From contig NZ_CP011567.1 of NCBI RefSeq assembly GCF_001655615.1, positions 2,365,001 to 2,429,000 of the forward strand: a DNA stretch of 64,000 bases. The letters run 5' to 3'. Both the position numbers and the translations under genes were made by a program. The notes below the pieces were generated by a model. It ran no database searches. It was not told where the DNA came from and saw only the letters and a program-made list of their open reading frames with translations. Below are positions 33,690 to 41,399 of this stretch, piece by piece; position 1 is the stretch's first letter; the number at the start of each line of letters is the position of its first letter. The DNA is from Pseudomonas sp. GR 6-02 (GTDB lineage: Bacteria > Pseudomonadota > Gammaproteobacteria > Pseudomonadales > Pseudomonadaceae).

Positions 33690-34418
33690 TCAACGCGAAT
33701 ACATCGCCCACCAGAACACATGTCCCAGAATCGAAATCTGCTGCTCCTGGATTTGCTGGAACGTGTAGTCCTCGTCCGGATGTTCGTCTCGGTTGAAGCT
33801 TCGCAGGCGAATTCCGGTGGGCGTGCGGTACACCTGTTTGACCCTTAGCTGGCCGTGGTGGTTGATCGCGTACATCTCGCCGTCGACGATATCGCTCAAT
33901 GTGTTCTTGCCAACGTTCACGCCAACCGTGGCGCCGTCGCGCAGCACCGGCAGCATGCTGTTGCCGCTCACCGCGACGCACTTCGCGTTGCTGAACTGAA
34001 CGTTGTTGTGGCGAAGGTCTTTCTTGAAGAAGCGCAGCCTGGCGCTGGCGCTTTCGGCAATCGCGAATCGGCCGGAGCCCGCTGCTAACTCCACTTCCTG
34101 GAGAAATGGCACGTAAACCTCGTCGTCATCGAGCGGGGTTTCGTCATCCCATGTCTCAATGTCTGACATTGCCACGTTTGGTTGAGTGCGCTCAGCGGTT
34201 ACTGCAACACCTTTGAGCATGTCGCCACTGCCTTCAGCGAGCCACATAGGGGAGACACCACAGACCGAAGCAATCTGAGCAGCAAAGGCTGTCGCCTTCG
34301 ATTTGCCGCGCTCAAGGTCGGAAATTGATGTCTGCGTGAGGCCGGCGCGCTCGGCAAGCTCGGTCTGGTTTAGACCGGCATGGCGACGGGCGATTTTGAG
34401 TCTTTCTTTAAATTCCAT
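33690..34418 (-). CDS. CI/LexA-type self-cleavable phage repressor (XRE + S24 peptidase)
   Basis: 242 aa from the ATG at 34418. XRE HTH at about 3-57 (LNQTELAERAGLTQTSISDLERG); S24 peptidase in the C-terminal half with Ser154 (SGNSM), Lys194 (LRVKQ) and a likely Ala113-Gly114 cleavage site (LAAGSG). Proteins of this design are cleaved in the presence of activated RecA. Three operator copies lie over its own promoter region and two at the PL7 promoter, so it is predicted to repress both. No phage structural genes accompany it. Confidence 0.92.
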   Translation of the reverse strand: MEFKERLKIARRHAGLNQTELAERAGLTQTSISDLERGKSKATAFAAQIASVCGVSPMWLAEGSGDMLKGVAVTAERTQPNVAMSDIETWDDETPLDDDEVYVPFLQEVELAAGSGRFAIAESASARLRFFKKDLRHNNVQFSNAKCVAVSGNSMLPVLRDGATVGVNVGKNTLSDIVDGEMYAINHHGQLRVKQVYRTPTGIRLRSFNRDEHPDEDYTFQQIQEQQISILGHVFWWAMYSR

Positions 34419-34427
34419 CCGCGAAGT

Positions 34428-34496
34428 ATTACGGGCGCTCCCATACTCTTGCAAATCGGTATTCCTATAATCATGTGGTATGGGTGTTCCCGTATG
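34428..34496. promoter_or_regulatory. Three repressor operators upstream of the CI-type gene
   Basis: ATTACGGGCGCTCCCAT (34428-34444, plus strand), ATTATAGGAATACCGAT (34471-34455, minus) and CATACGGGAACACCCAT (34496-34480, minus) match the two PL7 sites; consensus ATTAYGGGAAYRCCCAT. TATAAT at 34466-34471 on the plus strand overlaps the middle site and resembles the -10 of a lost rightward (cro-side) promoter. Only a 24-codon open frame (34494-34565) remains on that side. Confidence 0.85.
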
Positions 34497-34602
34497 GGCG
34501 GTCCCCCCCAAAGCGCTCAATGTCTGGAAGCAATGCGCGCCGTGCAACGACCACAAGTCCGGTAGCGTTGTGATCACCACAGCCTGGGTGGGCTCACTAA
34601 AT

Positions 34603-35136
34603 TCAGAGCCGCATCATTGGCAGTGGGCTCAGTGGGTTCGTTAGCAGTCGTTTGAGCGAAAGCTGAACTAAGCGAATGTGAAATCCTGCATCAGGAAAGG
34701 CCGAGAATATCTCACGTCGCTTCTGTCGTGAGAGTCCAAAAGTAACCGCACCACGGGAGACGTCGACCCAATCGGCTTTGCGAAAGACCTCTGCAAGGTT
34801 CTGTGGATCGCGATGGGACCGAGTTATTTTATGGTGGTTGCGAATGATCAAGATAATTTCTTGCGCCCAATCCAGCTTGTCGATTTCCTGAAGGAAGTCT
34901 TCTGCCAATTGCTCTGAGGGGGGCAAATAATCAAACGTCTTGGCCGTCCATATACCAAGATCATGAAATACCCCGGCCAAAACTATCTTTTCTAGATTCA
35001 CAGCGTCCAGCGTACTGAGCGAGCAACAAAAGTTGATGACTCGGTACACATGATTTCGGTATCCGGTGAAGTCATTGCCGAGGTTTCCGGCATAGCGCTG
35101 AAGCAGTTCGTCCAGCAGCTCAATTTTGGTGAGCAC
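34603..35136 (-). CDS. HD-domain protein
   Basis: 177 aa from a GTG at 35136, which has a strong AGGAGG eight bases upstream. A longer in-frame reading to 35379 is possible but its composition is poor. Metal-dependent HD motif: His29, then VFHDLGIW (His58-Asp59), and later NHHK. HD hydrolases act on nucleotides or phosphoesters; the short stand-alone form does not reveal a substrate. It follows the repressor region but is not obviously linked to it. Confidence 0.75.
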   Translation of the reverse strand: MLTKIELLDELLQRYAGNLGNDFTGYRNHVYRVINFCCSLSTLDAVNLEKIVLAGVFHDLGIWTAKTFDYLPPSEQLAEDFLQEIDKLDWAQEIILIIRNHHKITRSHRDPQNLAEVFRKADWVDVSRGAVTFGLSRQKRREIFSAFPDAGFHIRLVQLSLKRLLTNPLSPLPMMRL

Positions 35137-35483
35137 TGTTCCATCCTCCTTGTTTGGAGGGGCTACTTTATAGGCTTGGATGCCTTGCATAAAGGCGCCC
35201 AGTGGAGAATGCGAAATTGCACTCCACTTGAACACCCGTTTGCATCGACCTGACCAGTCATTTGCATTCGTTCTGACTACCGATTGCATCGGATTCGAGC
35301 AGCATGCTTTGCAACCATGTACGGCAGAGAACGGCCAGAAGCGGTCGGCGGGATGCGCCTGGAAAACGAGTTGATTCAATGGGCATCAGAAATGACGGTG
35401 CGTGCGGACACGATGGCTGATATCTTTCCTGCGCACCAAATTGCCTCCAGTCGGCGCTGATCCCATCAAGGAAGATAGAAACA
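35137..35483. other. Intergenic region with short dispersed repeat
   Basis: 347 bp. It holds CGGCCAGAAGCGGTC (35332-35346), near-identical to 36048-36062 on the other side of the cytochrome gene. A 47-codon open frame (35317-35460) has no ribosome site. Nothing else recognised. Confidence 0.45.
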
Positions 35484-35861
35484 ATGAAAGTGTTATTCAT
35501 CGCTTCGCTAGGAATTGCATCGCTAATTCAAGCATCACTATCCTTCGCGGATAATGTTAATGGAAAAAATCTCTATTTACAGCGATGCAGCATGTGCCAC
35601 GGAGTAGATCTTAAAGCAACAGGACCATTGGCTAATAAAAGCAATCCTCCTACGCCTGATCTAACAACATCCGCTTTCAAAAAGCGATTAAATGATTATC
35701 CGGGCGTAATTGTATCATCGATAATACTTCGTCCAAATGGAGACTTGATTCCAAGAACGTTGCGAGAGAATGGTGTAAAGCTATCGCCGTACGCTTGGAG
35801 GATTAAAGATCTACGCGATTTAAATGAATACATGGGTGGTGTGATTTCAAAGAATCGATGA
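35484..35861 (+). CDS. Class I c-type cytochrome, AT-rich
   Basis: 125 aa with a Sec signal (about 1-22), haem site CSMCH (residues 35-39) and a distal Met supplied somewhere in the C-terminal half (EYMGG is a candidate). Periplasmic electron carrier. AAGGAAG precedes the ATG. Codon use is strikingly AT-rich beside its neighbours (runs such as GCTAATAAAAGC), and short direct repeats flank it, both pointing to acquisition. No partner oxidase or dehydrogenase is adjacent. Confidence 0.82.
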   Translation: MKVLFIASLGIASLIQASLSFADNVNGKNLYLQRCSMCHGVDLKATGPLANKSNPPTPDLTTSAFKKRLNDYPGVIVSSIILRPNGDLIPRTLRENGVKLSPYAWRIKDLRDLNEYMGGVISKNR

Positions 35862-36118
35862 TTTTAGAGATGAGAGGCAGGCACAGAAATTTAAATGCCA
35901 TTTTAGGTTTTAGGGCTTGTGGGGCAATGCCGGTGAGTCAGTCGGCCTCGCGCGGGCACATCGATAATGAACAATCTCCGATTAATACAAGCTCGGGTGG
36001 CTCTTCGCATCAAGCAGCAGTCGGCTGCGGTCGTGACAGGCAAGTAACGGCCAAAAGCGGTCGTTACAGACCAGGCACATGTGTGACTTAAGAGGGTATG
36101 GGATGCATTGCTGAACGC

Positions 36119-36463
36119 TCAATAATCACCATTTTTTTGGGAGGAAAGCTTATCCCTATCCTGTCCCACACCCCCCTTGAACACGATGTACAGGAGTGGG
36201 CCGATGGAAACGAAAATGAGCGTAATCAACAGGTACGGAAGCACGCCTAACAACGAATGGCCTCTCAGTCTGCTGTCGTTAATCATCCAGAGGCATGCGA
36301 GCGCCGCCATCAAGTAGAGATCGATTACGACTTGCGCGGTGTCAGGCCGGGACATTAACTCGAGGCCAAAGGCGAAAAGCGACTGATCTGCCATTAGCAG
36401 CGTCCAGCCGGTATAAAGCGAAAAGGTCAATAACACGGGTAGTGCAATGTAGACGGCTCTCAT
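36119..36463 (-). CDS. DUF2834-like membrane protein
   Basis: 114 aa, about three TM helices (AVYIALPVLLTFSLYTGWTLL, VIDLYLMAALACLWMIND, LLGVLPYLLITLIFVSIGPLLYIVF) with the DUF2834-like pattern of a helix ending in a W-x-x-D followed by SIGPLLY. AAGGAG precedes the ATG. Divergent from the XRE regulator at 36572, hence a plausible target. Function unknown. Confidence 0.75.
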   Translation of the reverse strand: MRAVYIALPVLLTFSLYTGWTLLMADQSLFAFGLELMSRPDTAQVVIDLYLMAALACLWMINDSRLRGHSLLGVLPYLLITLIFVSIGPLLYIVFKGGVGQDRDKLSSQKNGDY

Positions 36464-36520
36464 GTGCTTCTCCTTGGTAGGTGGCGTCTACACAGTAGTG
36501 ATAGTGTTGCTGGCCTCACA

Positions 36521-36537
36521 ATGACCTGATAGGTCAT
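36521..36537. promoter_or_regulatory. Operator-like palindrome
   Basis: ATGACC (36521-36526) and GGTCAT (36532-36537) are exact inverted copies around TGATA, 34 bp before the XRE gene and 58 bp before the divergent membrane-protein gene. Likely an autoregulatory operator. Confidence 0.6.
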
Positions 36538-36571
36538 GGACACTCTTCACATGGACAGTCAGAGTTGAATC

Positions 36572-37405
36572 ATGAGCCACCACTCCTTTCATCCTACTTA
36601 TTCCGTAGCCGGTACTGCCGCCGGCGAGCACCTGAGACGGTTTCGTCAGCAAGCAGGGCTCAGTCAGCTGGATCTTTCTCTAATAGTCGGCGTTTCTCAG
36701 CGTCACCTTAGCTGTGTCGAAACAGGTCGCGCCAAGGCGAGCCCAGGCACACTGCACGCTCTTTTAAGAGCACTCGACGTACCTCTTGACCTCTGCAACG
36801 CAGTATTCGTTGCGGCAGGCTATGCGCCCCGGTACGTCGCCTCTTCGCTCGACGCTCCAGCGATGGAGGTTGTACACGACGCGATTAATCACATCCTGCA
36901 AGCCAACAACCCTGCGCCAGCCATTGTCATCAGCAGCAACTGGGACATTACCGCTGCCAATGCCAGCGCGGGATTGCTATTCGAAATGGCCGGTGTTTCA
37001 GCCGATGGCGAGTCAGGTCTCAACCTGCTGGACACTTTGCTGCGTCCCGGTGGCTTGGGTGATTCCTTAGTGAATGTGGAAGAGATACGGGCTATCGCTT
37101 GGCAACGCGCCGCAAGGGAAGCCACCAGCAATCCCGATTTAGCTCGCCTCCTACAAGACGTGCCCAAGCCGACAGAAATGCCCGTGGACGCACCACCATC
37201 ACCCTTAATACTTACTCGAGTGCGCACAGAAAATGGGGAGCTTCGATTTCTATCCACATTTACAACTTTCGGGATGCCGCTCGATATTACGGTTGCGTCA
37301 TTGCGCATCGAACATCTTATCCCTGCCGACGCTCCTACCTGGCAGAGGATGAAATCAGCTTACGATCAGCGGTTGGCGGTTGGAGCCAAGACGCCACAAA
37401 GATAA
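36572..37405 (+). CDS. XRE regulator with MmyB-like C-terminal domain
   Basis: 277 aa. HTH at about 18-70 (HLRRFRQQAGLSQLDLSLIVGVSQRHLSCVETGRA) and a PAS-like MmyB ligand domain (about 95-265: PAIVISSNWDITAANASAGLLF, FLSTFTTFGMPLDITVASLRIEHLIPAD). MmyB-type regulators bind fatty-acid-like ligands and often control a single short-chain dehydrogenase or membrane gene beside them. Here the neighbour is a DUF2834-like gene. Confidence 0.88.
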   Translation: MSHHSFHPTYSVAGTAAGEHLRRFRQQAGLSQLDLSLIVGVSQRHLSCVETGRAKASPGTLHALLRALDVPLDLCNAVFVAAGYAPRYVASSLDAPAMEVVHDAINHILQANNPAPAIVISSNWDITAANASAGLLFEMAGVSADGESGLNLLDTLLRPGGLGDSLVNVEEIRAIAWQRAAREATSNPDLARLLQDVPKPTEMPVDAPPSPLILTRVRTENGELRFLSTFTTFGMPLDITVASLRIEHLIPADAPTWQRMKSAYDQRLAVGAKTPQR

Positions 37406-37467
37406 CCCTTTATGGCAGAGAAACGAGTGCAAAGAGAATTTGTTGGCCGGGGGCAGCTTTGGGGGGA

Positions 37468-38030
37468 TTGCAGACCTTCGCAAGAGGCAGAAATTGGCTG
37501 TTAGCTGCCGCGCCTGACCGGTTGAATCGACAGCCAGAAGCAGACATTCGAGAATCGTGCGCTCGCAGCCATGTTATGGTCAGAAACCGAAAAGTAACGC
37601 ATGGAAATCAAACATGGATTTGGTTCGGCTCGTACCTGCGGCATACCACACAACGGACAGCTACTGGCACCTTCTCAACGCAGAGGATGGCTCAATTTAT
37701 ATTCTCGTCGAGTGTGAAGCGTCTTTTGTGAGTTACGAATGCCTGATCAAGCTCAACGACGAGGAATTGCGTGACTACCAGGGCTTGGGCTGGCTGTCCA
37801 TTCAGCACCTGGCTAACCGAATCAATTACTTTGTCGATGATTACAACGGTCGACGAATTACGGGGCCTTTGCTCGAAGAAGCCATTCAGGCGTCGAAGCA
37901 CTAGTCATCCCAAGACATCTGGCTAATGTTCGTCAGTCCGCAACTGGATGACGCCTAAGGGTCGATTGTAGTCCTTGGCAAAGGCAGAAATCGGCCAATT
38001 GCAGCCCTTCGCGACTGGCAGCAAACGGCC
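37468..38030. repeat. Three copies of a 32-bp dispersed intergenic repeat
   Basis: Copies at 37468-37499, 37966-37996 and 37999-38030 share a TTGYAGNCCTTSGCRA core followed by GGCAGNAANYGGC; the last two are tandem. The related 15-mers CGGCCARAAGCGGTC at 35332 and 36048 look like the next segment of the same longer unit. They frame single accessory genes and may be recombination scars. Confidence 0.6.
37614..37904 (+). CDS. Hypothetical protein
   Basis: 96 aa from the ATG at 37614; the in-frame start at 37557 reads through arginine/serine-rich non-coding-like sequence. The body (HLLNAEDGSIYILVECEASFVSYECLIKLNDEELRDY) is beta then alpha, soluble. No ribosome site of note. Flanked by copies of a 32-bp repeat at 37468 and 37966. 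No family recognised. Confidence 0.5.
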   Translation: MDLVRLVPAAYHTTDSYWHLLNAEDGSIYILVECEASFVSYECLIKLNDEELRDYQGLGWLSIQHLANRINYFVDDYNGRRITGPLLEEAIQASKH

Positions 38031-38094
38031 AATATTGAACTGCCTGAGTCGCACGCCAAATCGGATAATTGAATTGAAAAAATCGTCGCTGCAG

Positions 38095-39054
38095 TTAACG
38101 CAGTTGCCGTGGTGTTGCGTTCAGCATTTTTTTCATCAGTCGCCGCAGGGATGTGGGATCTCTGTATCCAACTTGTTCGGCAATGGTGTCGATTGAGTAT
38201 TTACTGTTTGCCAGCAGTTCCCGGGCTTTATTGGCCTGGACACGCTGGATCAGCCGCAACGGGCTATATCCGGTGGCCTTGTGGATGTGTCGAGACAAGG
38301 TCCGCTCTGACAGACCAAAGTCGGATGCGAGTGTGCTGACGCTGATAATCGCCGGTAGCGAGGCTTCAATATGAGCTGTCAATTGTGCGATCAATTCGTT
38401 CCCCTGAGCCATCATTGCCGGAACCATAAAAGGCGATTGCAGTTGCCGACCATCGATCAGTAGCGCCCGAGCAACGCCATCTGCCAAAGCTGGGGAGAAA
38501 TGGCTTCGCAGAAGATGCAACATCAGATCGCTATGACCTAGCGCTGCACCCGCAGTAATCAACGGCGGATCGAGGATTACCATGCGCTCGGCATCTACCT
38601 GGCACTCCGGCGCCCACTGCTGGAGTAAGGGTGCCATCCACCAAGAAGTGGTTACACAGCGCCCAGCGAGCAGGTTTGCAGCCTGTAGCACGAATACCGC
38701 AGAACATGATGCGGCTACGTTACCCCCGGCCTGCACATGCGCGCGTAATGCCGGAACCAGCAGAGCAATATCCGCCTGTTGTAATCGGTGCTCGATCATG
38801 GGGGCGTCAGCCACTCCGATGCCGGGGATGATCCAGCAAGAGCGGTCATCAGGGTTGATAGCCAAGGGCTGAACCGCAATCTGCATACCGTGGCCGAGCG
38901 TCACGCAATCCGTGTTTACCCCACAGACTTGCCAGCGAGGTACAGCGGAGCCCAGTCGCTGGGCGAGTACGGCCGCCGTTGAAAGGATATCCAGAGTCAG
39001 TGCGACACTGGAGGCAAAGGCGCCAGGAACTACCAGAATCGTGAAGTCATTCAT
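38095..39054 (-). CDS. GlxA-type AraC regulator (DJ-1/PfpI domain + AraC HTH)
   Basis: 319 aa from ATG 39054. The N-terminal amidotransferase-like domain contains GGNVAASCSAVFVLQAANLL (degenerate nucleophile elbow), and the C-terminus an AraC pair (ISVSTLASDFGLSERTLSRHI, SIDTIAEQVGYRDPTSLRRLMKK). Such proteins regulate catabolic or stress genes. It is divergent from a tautomerase-family gene with 96 bp between starts, its likely target. Confidence 0.88.
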   Translation of the reverse strand: MNDFTILVVPGAFASSVALTLDILSTAAVLAQRLGSAVPRWQVCGVNTDCVTLGHGMQIAVQPLAINPDDRSCWIIPGIGVADAPMIEHRLQQADIALLVPALRAHVQAGGNVAASCSAVFVLQAANLLAGRCVTTSWWMAPLLQQWAPECQVDAERMVILDPPLITAGAALGHSDLMLHLLRSHFSPALADGVARALLIDGRQLQSPFMVPAMMAQGNELIAQLTAHIEASLPAIISVSTLASDFGLSERTLSRHIHKATGYSPLRLIQRVQANKARELLANSKYSIDTIAEQVGYRDPTSLRRLMKKMLNATPRQLR

Positions 39055-39150
39055 TGGCTGATTATGCACGAAAGATGTCAAATCGGTCGCTGGTTGCAGT
39101 GGTCGAGGGCTGACTTAATAACGCTTCCATTTCATCGAGCGTTAACCCGT

Positions 39151-39606
39151 ATGCCAAATATCCTGATCAAGGTGCCTCAAGGTTCTTTTACTTGCGAACA
39201 ACGGGCACTGCTGTGCGAAGAGATTACGAAAGTGGCCATCGCGGTCGAGCAAATCGGCGACGATCCACGTCAACGGGGCCTGTGCTGGACTCTCATTGAC
39301 GAAGTGGCTTCTGGCTCCTGGACATGCGGCGCAGTGGATATCAGCGCTCAAGCCATCCCCTGCATTGTGCAGGTTAAGGTCCCCGGCGGTGTGCTGAATG
39401 AGGCCATGCGAAGCGACTATGTGCAGCGTTTGCATCAAGCAGTAACCCGGTCGCAAGCAGCGGACGACCAGCGGATCATCATGACTTCGATCATCCTTGA
39501 TGAAGTCAGAGATGGCTTCTGGGCAGCCAACGGAGCGATTTGGCATTTGGCCGATTTCATTCAGGCGGCTGGGTACCGACATCTGCAAGGGCAGGCGGAG
39601 CAGTAA
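39151..39606 (+). CDS. Tautomerase-family protein with catalytic Pro
   Basis: 151 aa starting MPNILIKVPQGSFT. In the 4-oxalocrotonate tautomerase superfamily Met1 is removed and Pro2 becomes the general base, and both sequence and start fit. The protein is twice the length of the 62-residue 4-OT form, like fused-subunit members such as MSAD or cis-CaaD. Function is open: a dehalogenase or decarboxylase is as possible as a tautomerase. A longer upstream reading would bury Pro2 and is rejected. Confidence 0.78.
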   Translation: MPNILIKVPQGSFTCEQRALLCEEITKVAIAVEQIGDDPRQRGLCWTLIDEVASGSWTCGAVDISAQAIPCIVQVKVPGGVLNEAMRSDYVQRLHQAVTRSQAADDQRIIMTSIILDEVRDGFWAANGAIWHLADFIQAAGYRHLQGQAEQ

Positions 39607-40088
39607 GGCATTACAGCTCGCAGGACATTTGTCGCACCACTGCGAGTGGTTGCTATAGGGCGTTTTCAGTCGGTCGCGGCCGGCTGAAAACGGCCATTTC
39701 CGGTCAACCGTGACAGATACAAACTCGTCAGCAGGCCTTGCTGCGGCTCCAGATTTTTGCCTGGAGTGGGGGACGAGCATATCGGATTAACATTCCAACA
39801 TTCTCAATGTCACATCTATCACATTTCATGTCGCAGATAATTGAGAACCTGCGACAGAGTCACGCGATATCACAAAGCCTTTACTGTCAAGCCCGAGTGA
39901 GTCGTCGCATAACTTAGAAGTTATGCGACAGTTTTTTAACGCCGCTGCACCAGTATCAAGGCGCAAGGTCAATCGTAAAAAGTGAACTCACTCATCTTGA
40001 ACGCTGCGCCCACGGCCACCCCTAAATTCATAAGTTCGTTAGTCATCATCAGCCATATGACCATGCGAGGGGTGTATTGCCGCTTACC
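39607..40088. repeat. Intergenic region with several inverted repeats ending in TGTCGCA
   Basis: 482 bp. GTTTTCAG (39662-39669)/CTGAAAAC (39684-39691) forms a hairpin. TGTCGCAG (39829-39836) pairs exactly with CTGCGACA (39849-39856) around 12 nt. GTCGCATAACTT (39904-39915) pairs over 12 bp with AAGTTATGCGAC (39918-39929), followed by TTTTTT. A further TGTCGCA is at 39630. The shared core suggests recombinase core sites or remnants of an element's ends; the last stem-loop could also be a terminator. Confidence 0.6.
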
Positions 40089-40442
40089 TCACGTAAATTT
40101 CCGAGACGGCTCCCCATTAATATGTATGGCTTGAGTGAGGCAGTAGCCGCGATTTCTGACTGCGCGAAAGAGATGCCGTCCTCCTGCGTTTTTCTTGAAT
40201 TTTATTTGCAGTCTACTCAAACTCATCTCCAGGCCGCGATAGAGCTCAGGATCTCTCCCAATACTACTAATTAGCTCTGCTCTACTGATTACGCGTTCCT
40301 CCTTGAGGAGCATGTTTTTTACAATGATGCCCTCAATATTTGTTAAGTGTATTTGAATGGCGTCGTCGAATAATATTCGATTATTTATATCGAGCTTCCA
40401 GCATTGAGGGTGTTGAAGTGATGTCTCTGCAAGTTTTGTCAT
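40089..40442 (-). CDS. Orphan winged-helix (OmpR/PhoB-like) DNA-binding protein, copy 1
   Basis: 117 aa, AT-rich. The C-terminal Trans_reg_C fold is recognisable: LTNIEGIIVKNMLLKEERVISRAELI, then LSRLQIKFKK and the wing hairpin LFRAVRNRGYCLTQAIHI. No receiver or membrane domain. A clear paralogue is at 56317-56793 (LFRSVRNRGYCIVQTIHI). Both lie in low-GC accessory stretches with no evident target. AT-rich flanks suggest transfer. Confidence 0.75.
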   Translation of the reverse strand: MTKLAETSLQHPQCWKLDINNRILFDDAIQIHLTNIEGIIVKNMLLKEERVISRAELISSIGRDPELYRGLEMSLSRLQIKFKKNAGGRHLFRAVRNRGYCLTQAIHINGEPSRKFT

Positions 40443-41259
40443 GGTTTCTGATTATAAAATTCATGAATGCAACAAAAAACAAATCGCAAAAACATTACTT
40501 ATTTTTGTCTTCCGCAATGTAGTTCTAGGGGCGTATTTTTAAGTGTGAGTTCTATTAGGGTGAGTGCACAGTAGGTCGTGGGTTTTCAGTGATATATTTG
40601 TAGGTTGGACATTAAGCGCTTACTAATGGAGTTGGTTTTTTAAAACTCTTAATTATCCAGATTCAACGTTGAAGCAGGTAATCGTAGGATGTATCGATCA
40701 GCCGTGGCTTGATCGACCGCTCACTCATTGTCTCTTCTCCATTCGTGGGAAATGCGTGGATTTCTCCATAGGTGTTTCGCACCCGTGAGAGCCCTGGGCT
40801 TGCTGCGCAGGCTTGAGGAGGAGTTTATAGACGGGGCGCGCGCCAGCCTTTCATTTGGCGACAGCGCTTTTTCATTTCATGACAAACCATAACCTTTGGT
40901 TGATCTGACAATGCACATAGCGTTGTTTGAGTCAGTTTTTGCGTGGTGGTCATGCCCCTCTCCAGACGTACCAATATGTCGTCAGTGGTGTGCAAATTCG
41001 CGGATGGGGTCTGAGAGTACGAAATCCTGAGGGGTCAGCTTTGGGCCATTCTCTGCCGGTCATGTCCGCGAAACGTGCTGGTCAAATCCGTTGCAAATGA
41101 CTGGTCAGGCCGAATGTAAATGGGTGGGCAAGTCTGTGCAATTACTCAGAGAACGCGCCAAGGGCTTTGGGGGCATTCGGCGAAATGATTTGTTACCTGG
41201 ATACCATTTTTCACCCATTTGGGGCGCACTGGGCCATTTCGTAGCGCACGGTGAGTACC

Positions 41260-41281
41260 ACGCTGATCTATAGATCAGCGT
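41260..41281. promoter_or_regulatory. 22-bp perfect palindrome, candidate enhancer-binding site
   Basis: ACGCTGATCTA (41260-41270) is followed immediately by its exact reverse complement (41271-41281). It is centred about 91 bp upstream of the start predicted from the sigma-54 element, the usual distance for an activator site. Confidence 0.7.
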
Positions 41282-41335
41282 CTCTTGAGTCGAAAATCCT
41301 TTCCAATTAAGCGCTTGAAGCAGTGCTACGCAGCC

Positions 41336-41351
41336 TGGCACGGTTTCTGCT
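41336..41351 (+). promoter_or_regulatory. Sigma-54 (RpoN) promoter
   Basis: TGGCACGGTTTCTGCT: GG at 41337-41338 and GC at 41349-41350 are separated by the required 10 nt, matching the TGGCACG-N4-TTGCT consensus at all but one position. Predicted start about 41361, 40 nt before the GntR start. Confidence 0.82.
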
Positions 41352-41399
41352 TTTTTGAATCCATGGATAATTGGATACAAAACTGCAAAGGGTGACTTT

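Larger units (their letters stand above)
40443..41399. other. Long intergenic region, AT-rich start, promoter elements at the end
   Basis: 957 bp. The first 240 bp are AT-rich with no supported gene. The middle part (40680-41250) contains only short shadow frames. At the right end lie a 22-bp perfect palindrome (41260-41281) and a sigma-54 promoter (41336-41351), both listed separately. Confidence 0.6.

Noticed and set aside
34494..34565. Cro-like gene opposite the CI-type repressor
   Set aside because: Only 24 codons, no helix-turn-helix and no ribosome site; treated as a remnant.
37468..38030. CRISPR array in the repeated intergenic sequence
   Set aside because: Copies are unevenly spaced, degenerate, and separated by a gene; no cas genes are nearby.
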